Shown piece by piece: positions 27,002-37,748 of a stretch of DNA of 64,000 bases; position 1 is the stretch's first letter, and each line of letters starts with the position of its first letter. A program made the translations under genes and the position numbers. The notes beneath the pieces are model-generated. The model worked only from the letters and a program-made list of their open reading frames with translations. It had not been told where the DNA came from and did no database searches. Origin of the DNA: Chlorokybus atmophyticus (Eukaryota > Streptophyta > Chlorokybophyceae > Chlorokybales > Chlorokybaceae); NCBI GenBank assembly GCA_009103225.1, contig RHPI01000026.1:696465-760464 (forward strand), given 5' to 3'.

Positions 27002-28427
27002 GTGGGAACTGACAGTGTGGGTCCTTTGTATCATTCATCTTGTATAGTTGTACATCAAACTTCAGGACTGAAGATAAGTATATTATATGCGTGAACAGAA
27101 ATAGACATCAATCATTGGCTGCTATAAGGCTGTGCCTACTTGCATACTAGTGTGTACGGGGTGCTAGGACATACATGCGCAGGTTGGGCATGCGCACGCT
27201 GTTGCTGCATGATCAGTATGCATGCACGCAGTCATCAACACATACCCAACATTCTACTGCAACCGCCAGGCTGTATGCCTACACTAACTTTACTACCCCT
27301 AGCCCCCAAAACAACCCGCAGTTACTGTCATACCTGCCACACCGCCAGCAGCATTAGGCTTGCACATGACCACCATGATGACTAGGACGACCAGCAGACT
27401 CCCCCCGCCGCCGCTCCCAAACCCTCGACCGCCATGGTGGCCGTCGCCACTGCTTCCGCACTTTAGGTTTTCGTTAAGTGTCAGCACGCCATGCACGCAC
27501 ATTATGCATATGGTGTGCAGCACTCCCTCAGCCGCATTGGTCGTGTCTAGTCAAGTAACAATTTGCACCTTCGCTGGAGGCTGTGCCTGGTTGGTGCGCA
27601 GTCTTTGAGTGGTGCCTTTCTTGTAAACCAAGTTGCGTGACTTGTCCGCAGGTAGATAGACTATTATTTGCACATCTTGAGTACTTGCCTCTGCATGGGT
27701 TGCAGAGGCGAGTACTCGAGCAGCAAGCTCAAACATACGCCACAAGCGTTTGCTCCGAATGCTACGCAGATAATCACACAACAGCTTTCTTTTCCATTTA
27801 TAGCTTGCCGTTTGCCACAGCCAATTGGGCATACTACAATGCAGCAGTTAAGCACTTTGCCATGCACTGTGGTTGAGTGTGGACTATCGCATCATCATGT
27901 TCATCGGCACTCGACACATGTAAACAAGTGTAAACGTGTTGGTGGTTTGTGTTACTTGCTGCATACATGATCACAGATGCGCTCAACCCACCCTGCACAG
28001 TGTTTCCCCATTATGCATTGTGGGCTTTGACTGCCTGCGTGTGCGCACGTGTGCAACTTTGAGCTGGGCGCCCAGCCTTTTTTATCACGGTTTGGCTTCA
28101 AGTGGCTGCATAATAAGACCATAAATTTGTGTGTTTCAGACTGCATGCAATTCTTCAGGTGTTCGTGCGTGTGCGTTCAATAGCCTAAAAAAGCGCCAGT
28201 GTGCTCTCAGCATACAGCGGCGGCGGCGGCGGTGGTGGCGGCGGTTGTGGTGGTGGCGGTGGCGGTGGCATTGTCGCTGGGCAATCTGTCTACAATCACT
28301 ATAGGCCTCACGAACAGCACTTGTCATCATCGTCATCGTCAACAACAACCACAACAACGATAGCAACATCAGCCACAACCACAACCACAAGCACAACCAC
28401 ATCCACAGCCAAATCCACATCCACATT
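27002..28427. other. Spacer between zinc-finger gene and UXS
   Basis: No supported gene. It holds a hairpin (27679-27717), a GGC/GGT trinucleotide run at 28212-28272 and an ACA/CCA-rich tract at 28335-28425 that should be the 5' UTR and promoter of UXS. Confidence 0.45.
27679..27717. repeat. 17-bp hairpin with 5-base loop
   Basis: GAGTACTTGCCTCTGCA (27679-27695) and TGCAGAGGCGAGTACTC (27701-27717) pair with one mismatch around TGGGT. No terminator-like T run follows, and a eukaryotic role is unknown. Confidence 0.65.
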
Positions 28428-31353
28428 ATGACAAGCGACGACCACCAGCTGCGTGTCCTCGTCACAGGCGGCGCCGGCTTCGTCGGCTCCCACCTCGTCG
28501 ATAGGCAAGCCCTCTTCCTCCTCCCCCTCCTCCACTCCCTGCTAATTCTCATGCATTCAGGTTGATGGCGGCGGGGCATCAGGTGATCGTGGCGGACAAC
28601 TACTTCACTGGACACAAGCGCAATGTGCAGCAGTGGATTGGTCATCCCAACTTTGAACTCATCCGACACGGTGGGTACAACTGAATTCACATGTGCACAC
28701 AATTGTGGACAACTGTGGACTTGTGTAAGGGTGCAAATGCATGGCCACATGGACATACATGCACGCTTTTGAACACATTGCATGAAGCGAGACAAATGGA
28801 CAGATGGAGTGTGTGTGTTGAAAATCAGCGCTAATGCTGGTTTGGGCACAGCACAGCTTGCCTTGCACAGTGTCACTTTAGTAAGGCAAATGGTGTGTGT
28901 GGAACTGATGCGCGCACACGAACACGCATACATGCACACACACGCACGCAGACATAGGCACACGTGCTGTGTGCACATACAGACACGTGCATGCACTTGT
29001 GCGCGCGCGCTGTGTGCACATACAGTCGCATGCGCGCATGCACACGCACACACGCGCATACTCACACACATACAAACGCATGTGTGCACAATTGATGGTG
29101 GTGTGCAGACGTGACGGAGCCGCTTTTGGTTGAGGTGGACAGGATATACCATTTGGCGTGCCCGGCCTCGCCCGTACACTACAAGTACAACCCCATCAAG
29201 GTGGGCACTGCAGCTGTTAGTGAGGTGTTCATCTAGTGTGCGCGCGCGTCCCTGTGTGCGAGATTGTCCGTGTCATCTTGCAGACCATCAAGACCAACGT
29301 CTTGGGCACGATGAACATGCTGGGCTTGGCCAAACGCACGCGCGCAAGGTACATGTTGTGCATGTATACAGCATACCCGCCGCAATGCATGCATTCGTTC
29401 GTTCATCCTTGTTGTGTCGCCGCCGTCCAAGTTGTTCACCTAACATCTTGGTTATACATCACAATTGCAAGGATGGTAAAGTCTTCATGCAGTCTCTCTT
29501 GCTCCTTGCAGGATACTGCTAGCAAGCACATCAGAAGTGTACGGCGACCCTCAGGTGCATCTTTCACTGCCTACAATGTGTGGTGTCACTGCTGTGCGTG
29601 CGTGCGTGTGTGCGTGCGTATGAGCGACACCATGTGTTGTATGCGCAAAGTTGTGTTGTTGTAAGAAAGTACTTGTTTGGTTTTATGGATATCGACTCGG
29701 TCATCAGGTGCATCCGCAACCAGAGAGCTACTGGGGCCACGTCAACCCTATAGGTATCAACGCATTCATCCATGAAGGACGACCCTCTTAGTTCTCTGTG
29801 TGCGCGTGTGTACGTCCGCATGTGCATGCATACGTGCACGGGTATGGGTGTTTACATTTGTTTTTGAATTTGGTTGTAACATTCAAGGTGTGAGGAGTTG
29901 TTACGATGAAGGCAAGCGCTTAGCCGAGACCCTCATGTTCGATTATCACCGCCAACACAATGTAGGTCAGTGAATCCAACAACCCTCTCACACATCACCC
30001 GTTCCGACAAGCATGTGTTGCCTCATCATCATGAAGTTTATATGCCTAATCTCTGGTATGTGGCATAATGACGGCAGATATTAGAGTGGCCCGCATCTTC
30101 AACACGTACGGCCCGCGCATGCACATCTCGGATGGCCGCGTTGTCAGCAACTTTGTCTGCCAGGCTCTGAGGTAGGCTGATACCATTCCTTGCTTACATC
30201 AATGCTAGTTTATGTGGTTAGTCGTTGTTTTTGTCCCCTGTTCTTTCGCGCGTGCGATGGTCACGAGACACATGTGTGTGTGTACTGTTTTTCAGAGGGG
30301 AGCCCATGACTGTGTATAAGCCCGGGACGCAAACGCGCAGCTTCTGCTATGTATCCGACTTGGTGAGCGTGTGCGCCTGTGTGCATATGCATGCGCGCAG
30401 GTGCGGCTTTCAATGCGTTCCTCGTGCTCCACCCAAGTGCTAGTCCACGCCGTATGCATGCAACTACTCGTCATGTGGGCTCATGCAACGCGTGTTTTAT
30501 TTCTGCTCCTTACACCAATGCAACTGTGGCGGGGCCAGGTTGAGGGCCTGATAAGGTTGATGGAGAGCGACGAGATTGGTCCTGTCAACCTCGGCAATCC
30601 AGGTGTAAAAACACTCGCCGCACTGAATGCCGCATTGTTTTTGATTCACTTACAGCACAGTCCAACCAGAGTCCGGAGCTTTTGTTCATGTGTTGCGCTT
30701 GCGCACAAATACCCCATGCCAATGTGCGAGCGGGTTTCTTGCGTGTTTTTCTTCAGGGGAGTTCACCATCAACGAGCTGGCGAGCCTGGTCAAGGAGGTG
30801 ACTAATGTGGTGGTCTCGCTGCCATGAAATCAGTGTGATGTGTAGCATTTGGCACTGGAACGCGCTTCATATTTAACGCATGTGCAGCCAGTACCAACAC
30901 GTGTTTGTGTGCGGTGTTGGCAGCTTGTGGAACCCAACGCAACGGTTGAAGTCAAGGAGAACACGCCGGACGATCCGATGCAGCGCAAGCCCGACATATC
31001 CAAAGCCAAAACAGCCCTCGGCTGGGAACCGATGGTGCGTTTCCAGTTGCGCGTGGGTTGGTGTGCGCGTGTACGCTTGCGTGTGTGAGTGTATGCATGC
31101 ATGCATGCGTGCGTGCTTGCTTGCGTGTTCAGTTGTGTGTGTGCACCCCATTCCACAACGGTATCAGTCATAAACGAACTTGTATCCATGTTGTGGGCAT
31201 TGGAGGAGGGTGCATGTAGCCAAGCCTAGTTCAACCTCTGCTTGTTGGTCACTTAGTGTTGAACGTGTGGCATTGCGACTCCAGGTGCCTCTTCGAGGAG
31301 GACTTGTGCGAATGGCTGATGAGTTCAGGGAGCGGCTCGGGTTGACAAAGTGA
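28428..31353 (+). CDS. UXS: UDP-glucuronate decarboxylase (UDP-xylose synthase)
   Basis: It converts UDP-glucuronate to UDP-xylose for cell-wall and glycan synthesis, using bound NAD+. Thirteen exons keep frame: 28428-28504, 28561-28670, 29109-29200, 29284-29348, 29512-29554, 29708-29753, 29888-29965, 30078-30171, 30296-30362, 30539-30602, 30757-30797, 30924-31034 and 31285-31353, about 318 residues. Visible are the NAD-binding TGGAGFVG (residues 13-20), [29 protein letters not shown], the catalytic Tyr/Lys in CYDEGKR (Y150, K154), [20 protein letters not shown] and [18 protein letters not shown]. There is no membrane segment, so it is the short soluble, cytosolic-type form. Intron 1 is GC-AG (AG|GCAAGC). 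TGTAA at 31549 is a candidate poly(A) signal. Pieces are duplicated at 36296-36446 and 55020-57130. Confidence 0.95.
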
Positions 31354-32005
31354 GCACGCTTGCGCAAGGTTGTAGCACACGAACATGCACCCCATGAACA
31401 CGTGCACACCACACATTGGCAACAGGTGTGATCAACAAAGTTGGCGAGCGTGTGCATGTTGTGAACAGAGCTTGAACACGTCAACCGTGATTGTCCTGCC
31501 CTTCAGCGTGTGTGTTTTACCATCAATGTGCCATGTCTTGTTGTGTTATGTAACTTGTCTTGCACCTGCTATCACCTTCTATAGCACAATGCGGTGGCTG
31601 GAAGTTTGATGTTGTGCAGGTAGCTGGACATCGTGTGTTGCTGATTGGAAACCAGTAGCGATCAGTAATCACCGGATAGCGATGCTGTGAATTCCCCTGT
31701 GGACTGGAACCTTGCATCACTGCAGTACATACCAGACCCAGACATGTGCAGTCGCTATACTGTCTGCAACATACATACATATTGGGCAATGCTGATACAC
31801 AAGCTGGACATATGAACCCGTGCACACAACAGCACGTTATTTATCATTTTATCATTCATGTACGCATGCACGAAAGACAATAGCGCAGGATTCAAGACAG
31901 CTTTCCCACGCGGACAGTATGCATGCGTTGCTAGCTATACCACAAGAGCTAACTCAACGAAAGCGAATTGCGCTCAATTAACCTGCAACTGCAAGCTGGT
32001 CGCAA
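31354..32005. other. Convergent 3' spacer
   Basis: It lies between the stops of UXS (+) and the nuclease-kinase gene (-). Its first 370 bases recur at 56760-57130 as part of the UXS pseudogene copy. No gene is seen. Confidence 0.6.
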
Positions 32006-34260
32006 CTACGCGTCACTCAGATTGAGCGATGCCACATCTGCAGGCACAACATCGGTCCGATATGTGTCTTGCAAGCCGAGCGGGATGAACAAGTCGCGCA
32101 GCTTGCGTGCAACACGTCGCAGCTGGTCACTGTCTATCCTGCTCAAGACCTTGTCCTCAAATAGGAGTGTCATAGCCGTCCATTTGCTGTCAATGGCCGA
32201 GGGGTAGCCGAGGGGCGCCTTGCGCCAATGCAATCCACCTTGCGTCGCCCAATACAGAAATACATACAAAGCTGATTCGAGCTCGGAAGAAACTGTTTGC
32301 GGCCTTTTTTGCAACGTGGTGATCGCCATGAACAAAGGCGTCCCCGTTGCAAACCCGTCGGTCGCTGCCTGCAAACATATGCACATATCTTCATGCAATG
32401 TACAACAAAGCAAAATGACAACATGCAAGTATATCACATGGGCTTGTATAACGGTACCTGACTCAAAAGACGAGCTTCACCGAAGTCGATAAGCATGATG
32501 CTCCCATCAGCTCTGCCAACCACGTTGAATGCAGAGATATCTCCGTGAAGATAGCCTCTGTCTGCAACTGCACCGATAGCAGCACATAGCTGCTCAAATG
32601 CTCTCACAATCATCAATGGCTCTAGTGGTGAAAAAAGGTCGCCAACGGGCTGCATGATCAAATAATGCTTTTCATCGTTGTCGACTGCCATGCCCACGAG
32701 GTTGACAACGCTGTCGACCTCGGTCAATGCTACCAAAGCTTGTCTCTGTCAAGCAGCCACATGTTGACATACAGCACATTCAACAACACTGTCCGTGCGC
32801 TACCACACCTTGATGCCCGTTTGCTGTCATTGTGTGCATGTAAGCAATTGCACACCTCACATTCCTGTTGCTCCGCGTTGTGGCTGTGCTTGGCAATGGC
32901 CCAGCCATGGTCAGGTTGTAGCTCGCCGCGATAGACGTAGGAGATGAGCGGTGATAGCATGCCTTCATCCTTGCTGCTTGACTCCTTCATGAGAAACAGC
33001 TCCAGAGACTTGCCATTATAATGCCCACTATATAGTCGTAAAGGAGATGGTAGATATGGCCGCCTGTAACCCAAAGTCTCTGGTGCTGTACACCATAACC
33101 GAACCAGGGTCTGCAGAGCTGGAGACCTCCGGTCCAAAGTCAACGCCTGTTGTGGGGTACAGCGAATAGTCCCGAGCCTGTCCAAGCTCCACAGTTGCAA
33201 GCAATCGATACCACCCGTGATTGCCACCCACTCATTGCGGGCAGGCTGCTCCCTCTTTAGATCCTCCAAGTGCACCTTTGTTTGATACAAGGCTTCACGT
33301 TGCAACGTCGTTTCCCGAAGAGCTTTCTTGACCTCAACATACCACACAATGTGTGGAGCTGTTGCATAGGCAGAGTCCGTAATTGTAAGATCTGGTTTTC
33401 GGTGTAGTCCGGGAACGCCGGTTGCATGTGTATCCTGCACATGCAACCGGCGTTCCTGCCCTCCTCCGGGCCTCACGGACTGCAACTTGGACAGGATTGT
33501 GTAATAAAGCTTTTGCACAGGCTCTTCGAGTTGTTGCTGGCTGGCCTCAAGAAAACGCGCTTGAACGTCTTGTGCTTGAAGGAGAGATGTCAACACGTCT
33601 TCTTCAATGTAGGCCAACTTTGCAAGCAACTCTTCAGTGTAAATAGCAGACTCCATGAGCTTATTGCCTGCTTCTACTGGCTGCGTGACTGTTGTAGCAC
33701 GCCCGTCATAGCGCGCCAATCGTTCTTCAAGCCGCTCCAGCCGGTCCTCTAGTGTGACAGGTCTGGCAGATGGCGCACCTGCACGAATGCACCCGCCGGA
33801 GTCAGCACAAAGTACAAGACAGTCAAGCGTGCACACTCGTGCGAACAAGCCATTGAGACATCGAGGGAGGTGGGGAGCAAATAGGGTGCTGTGCGATGCA
33901 GCTCCTGGAGCATACTTGTTTGCAAGACACCCATGGCCAAGGCAGACACAGCATGCCTTGTAAAGCGCACATGGCCAAGGCCAGGGCCAGTAGCAAGACC
34001 TCACCTGGGCCAGCAAGAGGGGCTTGCTGCTGTGGCACAACAGTGATTTCATACTCAGCGCCAGCATTGAATGTGATATCGGAAAGCATCTCCAACTGAC
34101 CCGAGCAATGGCCAACGCGCACGAAGACTTCACCAAGCTTCACAGAAAACTGCGAGGCCTGGTAAGCTTCCAGCACGAAAGCAACTTTCACCCGTCCTTC
34201 CACCAGCAAATACGATGCTCGGCTGCCACCCGCCTCGGTAAAATGCACAAGCGGATTCAT
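32006..34260 (-). CDS. Nuclease-like plus protein kinase fusion, Crinkler-effector-like
   Basis: Four exons in matching phase: 34260-34005, 33778-32856, 32745-32458 and 32368-32006 (TAG), about 609 residues. Residues 1-85 form a small beta-rich header; about 95-195 are coiled coil (LEDRLERLEERLARYDG). A PD-(D/E)XK-like core follows: KPDLTITDSA, then IVWYVEVKKALRE (D about 215, E-V-K 234-236). A kinase fills the C-terminal half: ATP-site Lys in GWAIAKHS (about 382), helix-C Glu in AEQQECER, catalytic loop LHGDISAFNVV (D462, N467), LIDFGEA (D480) and ATGTPLFMA. Both domains keep key residues. The kinase resembles fungal FunK1-like kinases, and the nuclease-kinase pairing is known from Crinkler-type effectors of eukaryotes. 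No signal peptide is seen. Role (defence, effector or nuclear signalling) is inferred only. Confidence 0.75.
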
Positions 34261-34429
34261 TGAGATGGGTTGCTGATCACCCCTCTCACCCTGTTGCTGA
34301 GCACATAAGAGAAGAAACACAATGCCACTTGAGTGACAAGCTGTATCAAGATGGCTGAGCGCGGCGTTGTTGAGCAGGAGACAGGATGGCTGGCAGACGA
34401 CATGACAGTACCAAGCAACACAGAGAGAG
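34261..34429. other. 5' flank of the nuclease-kinase gene
   Basis: Short region before the minus-strand ATG at 34260; presumed promoter and 5' UTR. No distinct motif was recognised. Confidence 0.35.
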
Positions 34430-34690
34430 ACAGAGCGAGAGAGAGCTGATACCTGCCGCTATGGAATGATCCGCCGCAGTCGCAGCAGGCAGAGGGGAGC
34501 CTCCAGCAGCAGCGCTTGCAGCGGCCAGGCCGGGTGGTCAATGCAGGAAACAGGAGGGCGGCACTGTCCTGCGTCCCGCGTCCGAGGGCTGCCCGCTGGT
34601 CGTTCTCCCTGTCTTCAGCGGCTGTGACCAACGCCATCGTCGTTGCCTTGCCCCGCCGCAAGCCGTGTGCAAGCCTCTTCCGATCCTTCT
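34430..34690. repeat. Duplicated GC-rich segment, copy 1
   Basis: Blocks such as GAGAGAGAG, TGATCCGCCG, AGGGGA, CAGCAGCGCTTG, GAGGGCTG(C/G)CCGCTGGTCGTTC and TTGCCCCGCCGC occur in the same order at 35060-35345. It is an imperfect direct duplication of about 260-285 bases, possibly promoter or transposon derived. Confidence 0.6.
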
Positions 34691-35059
34691 TCTGCCCTTC
34701 ATACTCCTAAGCCTGTTGACAAGCAATACCACTTAGCACACAGTGACAGATTGCGCATTTGACAGGTTCATGTGTTTAGTGCCGTGCAAAGCTACTGCGC
34801 TTGTTTGGGCATTATCAGCTTGTTTCATGACAAGCAGTGTGTCCTGTGAATGTAAATGCGCAGCAAATGTGCATAAGCGGGCATGAACAGCGTCTAAGAC
34901 ATGGAGTATGTTCTGTTTGATGCATTGCACAGCTACTGCGCAGTGCAGGCATGAACAGCTGTTTCTAGAAGCAAGTTGTCCTATACGAAAACATGAGATC
35001 TCTCCCGCTCGAGGGAGTTTAGCGAAAGAGACATGACGAGAGGCTCGGAGGCAGACGAC

Positions 35060-35281
35060 ATGTGAAACGAGAGAGAGAGAGGCTACCTGCCACCGTGCGA
35101 TGAGGTAAAGGTGGGGGGGGCTGATCCGCCGTCACCGCAGGCACAGGGGACCGTTAGGCAGCAGCGCTTGTATGGGGAGACGGCCGGCGTTATCCTCCCT
35201 CACCGCACAGAGGGCTGGCCGCTGGTCGTTCCCCCTCTCGCCCTCCCTCTGTCCGACTACCGTGCCGTCGTCGCCTTTGCC

Positions 35282-35313
<32 letters not shown>

Positions 35314-35345
35314 TGCCAGCGCCTTTAACCTCTTCTCTCGGAGTT
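35060..35345. repeat. Duplicated GC-rich segment, copy 2
   Basis: Second copy of the segment at 34430-34690, expanded by a CCG trinucleotide run at 35283-35315. Confidence 0.6.
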
Positions 35346-35844
35346 GACACGGCGACAGTGCTGCTTGCGTTGCTCAATGACATGTGCAATGATGTGTGCG
35401 GCAGCACGTAGGGTGTGGCATGTGTAAGGGGTATGGTACTGTGCAAGCATGCATAGGGTATAAGTCGCATTCCACACTTGCAGACTGTGCAAGACGTGTC
35501 GAATGGTGCAGTGGCCAGCGACTAGCGCTGTACACCCATGTCCGGTTGTCTGTGAAACGGTGCAAAGCATCGTGACTGGCAATGCACCTTGGCGAGCCTT
35601 TGGTGAGCTGAGCAACTACACGCATCATTTTGCGCTGGCTTGCTATAAGTTATTCATTGCGGCGAGGCATAGTTGTGACAGGTACGAACAAACCGCATTG
35701 TTCAGCGTCTGCTGCATGCTTGGATGGACAGGGTGCACATGAGCTCATGCATGTCACCAGTGGTCAGTATTTGATACATGCAATGTGGAAGAGGAAGTAA
35801 ATAAGAGATAGTATGCTAGGCTAGTAACATGCATGGTGACACAC
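35346..35844. other. Spacer, nothing recognised
   Basis: Only short frames without motif or codon pattern. Confidence 0.4.
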
Positions 35845-36025
35845 ACAACCTGTACTGTCATGCACAACATGCAGCATATAATACAAGCAATGGCATGCGA
35901 GTACTTTATACCACCGGGCTGCTGCTAGCTCCTAACACAACTCACTAACCCCTACCCAATTAGCTCACACAGCATGCATGTAGTCAAGTAGTTACCTGCC
36001 CACACGGGCGCCGTGCTTGAGCAGC
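35845..36025 (-). repeat. Dispersed repeat, copy 2 (inverted)
   Basis: Reverse-complement relative of 19296-19475, with matching blocks around TACCACCGGGCTGCTGCTAGC and CCCTACCCAATTAGCTC. Confidence 0.6.
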
Positions 36026-36295
36026 AAATAATTATGGTGCAACATGCACTCGGCATTCCAACAGACACTACATGCATGTCGATAATATCGTATGCATGCA
36101 TGTGCAGAGCACTACAGCAGTACAGCAGGCCAAAAGATTGACCACACATGTGTGGCAAAACTGACATTCACAGTCTGCACAACTCTACTTTACAAGGGCA
36201 CTTGCGCACGCAACTGCCGCCGATGCCATGCAACGACCTCAGCGTACTGCAAGTTGGCCCCAAAGATGTCGAGAGCGCTGCCCATAGACACATCA

Positions 36296-36446
36296 ACATG
36301 TCCAGTTTTGCACACGCGCATTCAGTTGTACCTACCATGTCTGATAAGCTCAAAGTATGACCAGTCAATCGTTGCACATTGCACTTATGTCCGGTGCATT
36401 AGTTGTCCTCCACGACCACCTGATGCCCCGCCGCCATCAACCTGCT
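36296..36446 (-). pseudogene. UXS exon 2 fragment, inverted
   Basis: The minus strand reads [13 protein letters not shown]-stop, then TGHKCNVQRLTGHT, matching UXS exon 2 (28561-28670: [20 protein letters not shown]). The match runs a little past the exon into intron 2 sequence, so it came from genomic DNA, not mRNA. A stop replaces Tyr. No other UXS exon lies beside it. Confidence 0.8.
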
Positions 36447-36595
36447 TTGCCACAAAGCTTGAGATAAGATGAGGGAAGGAGGAGAAGGAGCGGGGTTTGC
36501 CTGTCATGCATGACAGATACCATGCGACAGTACCCACTTCTTGCTCCATGTCTACGGTAGCTTCCGGCACGTGTTGCCTCAGAAATAGTAGATAG

Positions 36596-36833
36596 GCTGT
36601 CGTGCCTGCCATGGTTGAGGGTCACGCTGTCTCGGGCACACTGTAGACGAGCGCCCATGCCGTGGGCATGCTGGTGCTAAGCGCAGCATTAGAGCAACAC
36701 AAATAAAGACAACCCCCCCGACATAGGCATAGGCTCGGGGATGAACCTATGTGCGGATCTGATCAGTAGTAGAGCTGGTGACGCTCTACTCCTGATCATA
36801 CCTACTGTGCTGTAGTACACACAGTCAACAAGC
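36596..36833 (-). repeat. Retroelement-associated repeat A, outer copy
   Basis: About 240 bases shared in direct orientation with 37475-37711, including GACATAGGCATAGGCTCG, GGATCTGATCAGTAGTAGAG and GTCAACAAGCCA. Together the copies bracket terminal repeat B. Confidence 0.8.
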
Positions 36834-37474
36834 CACTACGATAGGTAGTGCTATATACACAATTCTTTGCATGAGTGGATGATGTGTTACACTATTACAC
36901 TATTAAGTGAGGTGATTGAACAAGCAACTCAGAGATGCTATGTCCTGACTGATGCAGCAAACACACCACTGCCAAGCTCACAGCAATAACAAGCAAAGCG
37001 CACAAGAGCATCCACTGTGTTTTACGCAGTGAGGTAGTTCTTTGCAACAAGGACGGTGTGCTTCCAGTTCAAGTCGCTTCACAAGCTCTTAAAGTCAAAG
37101 TCTCTACTCCTAGTACTTACTTACAGTGTCACCAGCGAGTCTAGTGACAAGATTTCCTACTTATACATGTCAGATCACGACTGTGCAGTGCCACGCGGGC
37201 ACTAGGCCAACGGTCACATCGAGGCCGTATGCTACTACGGAAATCCTCTAAGACTCGATATAGCACATGAGCTGATAACAGATTCCTAACGGATCAGCTA
37301 CGCGCAGTTCCTACAGCGAGGTCTGTGGAGTAGCCCTAGCTACATGCTACATGAAGTACGAAGTAGCTAGCAGTGGGCTGGGGCGCGCACGGTCTTCATG
37401 CAGGTAGCCCGGGCTTGGGGCTGGATGTAGGCATGCTCGCGGACCACTGGCATGCGAGGGTGGTTGGCATGACA
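36834..37474 (-). repeat. Long terminal repeat B, 3' copy
   Basis: Matches 52791-53406 over about 600 bases (for example GAACAAGCAACTCAGAGATG, TCACAAGCTCTTAAAGTC, TAGCACATGAGCTGATAACA). On the minus strand it begins TGTCATGCC. Flanking of the coding region by both copies marks them as the element's LTRs. Confidence 0.8.
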
Positions 37475-37711
37475 GCTGTCGTGCCTGCCATAGTCAAGGG
37501 TCACAACGTTTCGGGCATACTGTAGACGAGCGCCCATGCTGTGGGCATGCTGGTGCTAAGCGCAGCATTGCAGCAATACAAACAAAAACAACCCCAGACA
37601 TAGGCATAGGCTCGAGGATGACCTATGTGAGGATCTGATCAGTAGTAGAGCTGGCGACTCTCCTCTTTATTATACCGACTGTGCTGTAGTACAGACAGTC
37701 AACAAGCCACC
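37475..37711 (-). repeat. Retroelement-associated repeat A, inner copy
   Basis: Second copy of repeat A, between the integrase and LTR B. On the minus strand a purine-rich tract (CAGGGGGG, about 37712-37720) directly precedes it, which resembles a polypurine tract. Confidence 0.75.
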
Positions 37712-37748
37712 CCCCCTGAGGTTCTGGGGTAGCCTCCTGCTCAAGGAC

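Noticed and set aside
28136-29179. 347-codon minus-strand frame
   Set aside because: It is the antisense of UXS exons and CA-rich introns; the plus-strand exons explain the sequence.
32730-34136. Unspliced 468-codon frame as the full nuclease-kinase gene
   Set aside because: Its ends read through intron 1 and intron 2; splicing at 34005/33778 and 32856/32745 restores the header and the kinase catalytic loop.
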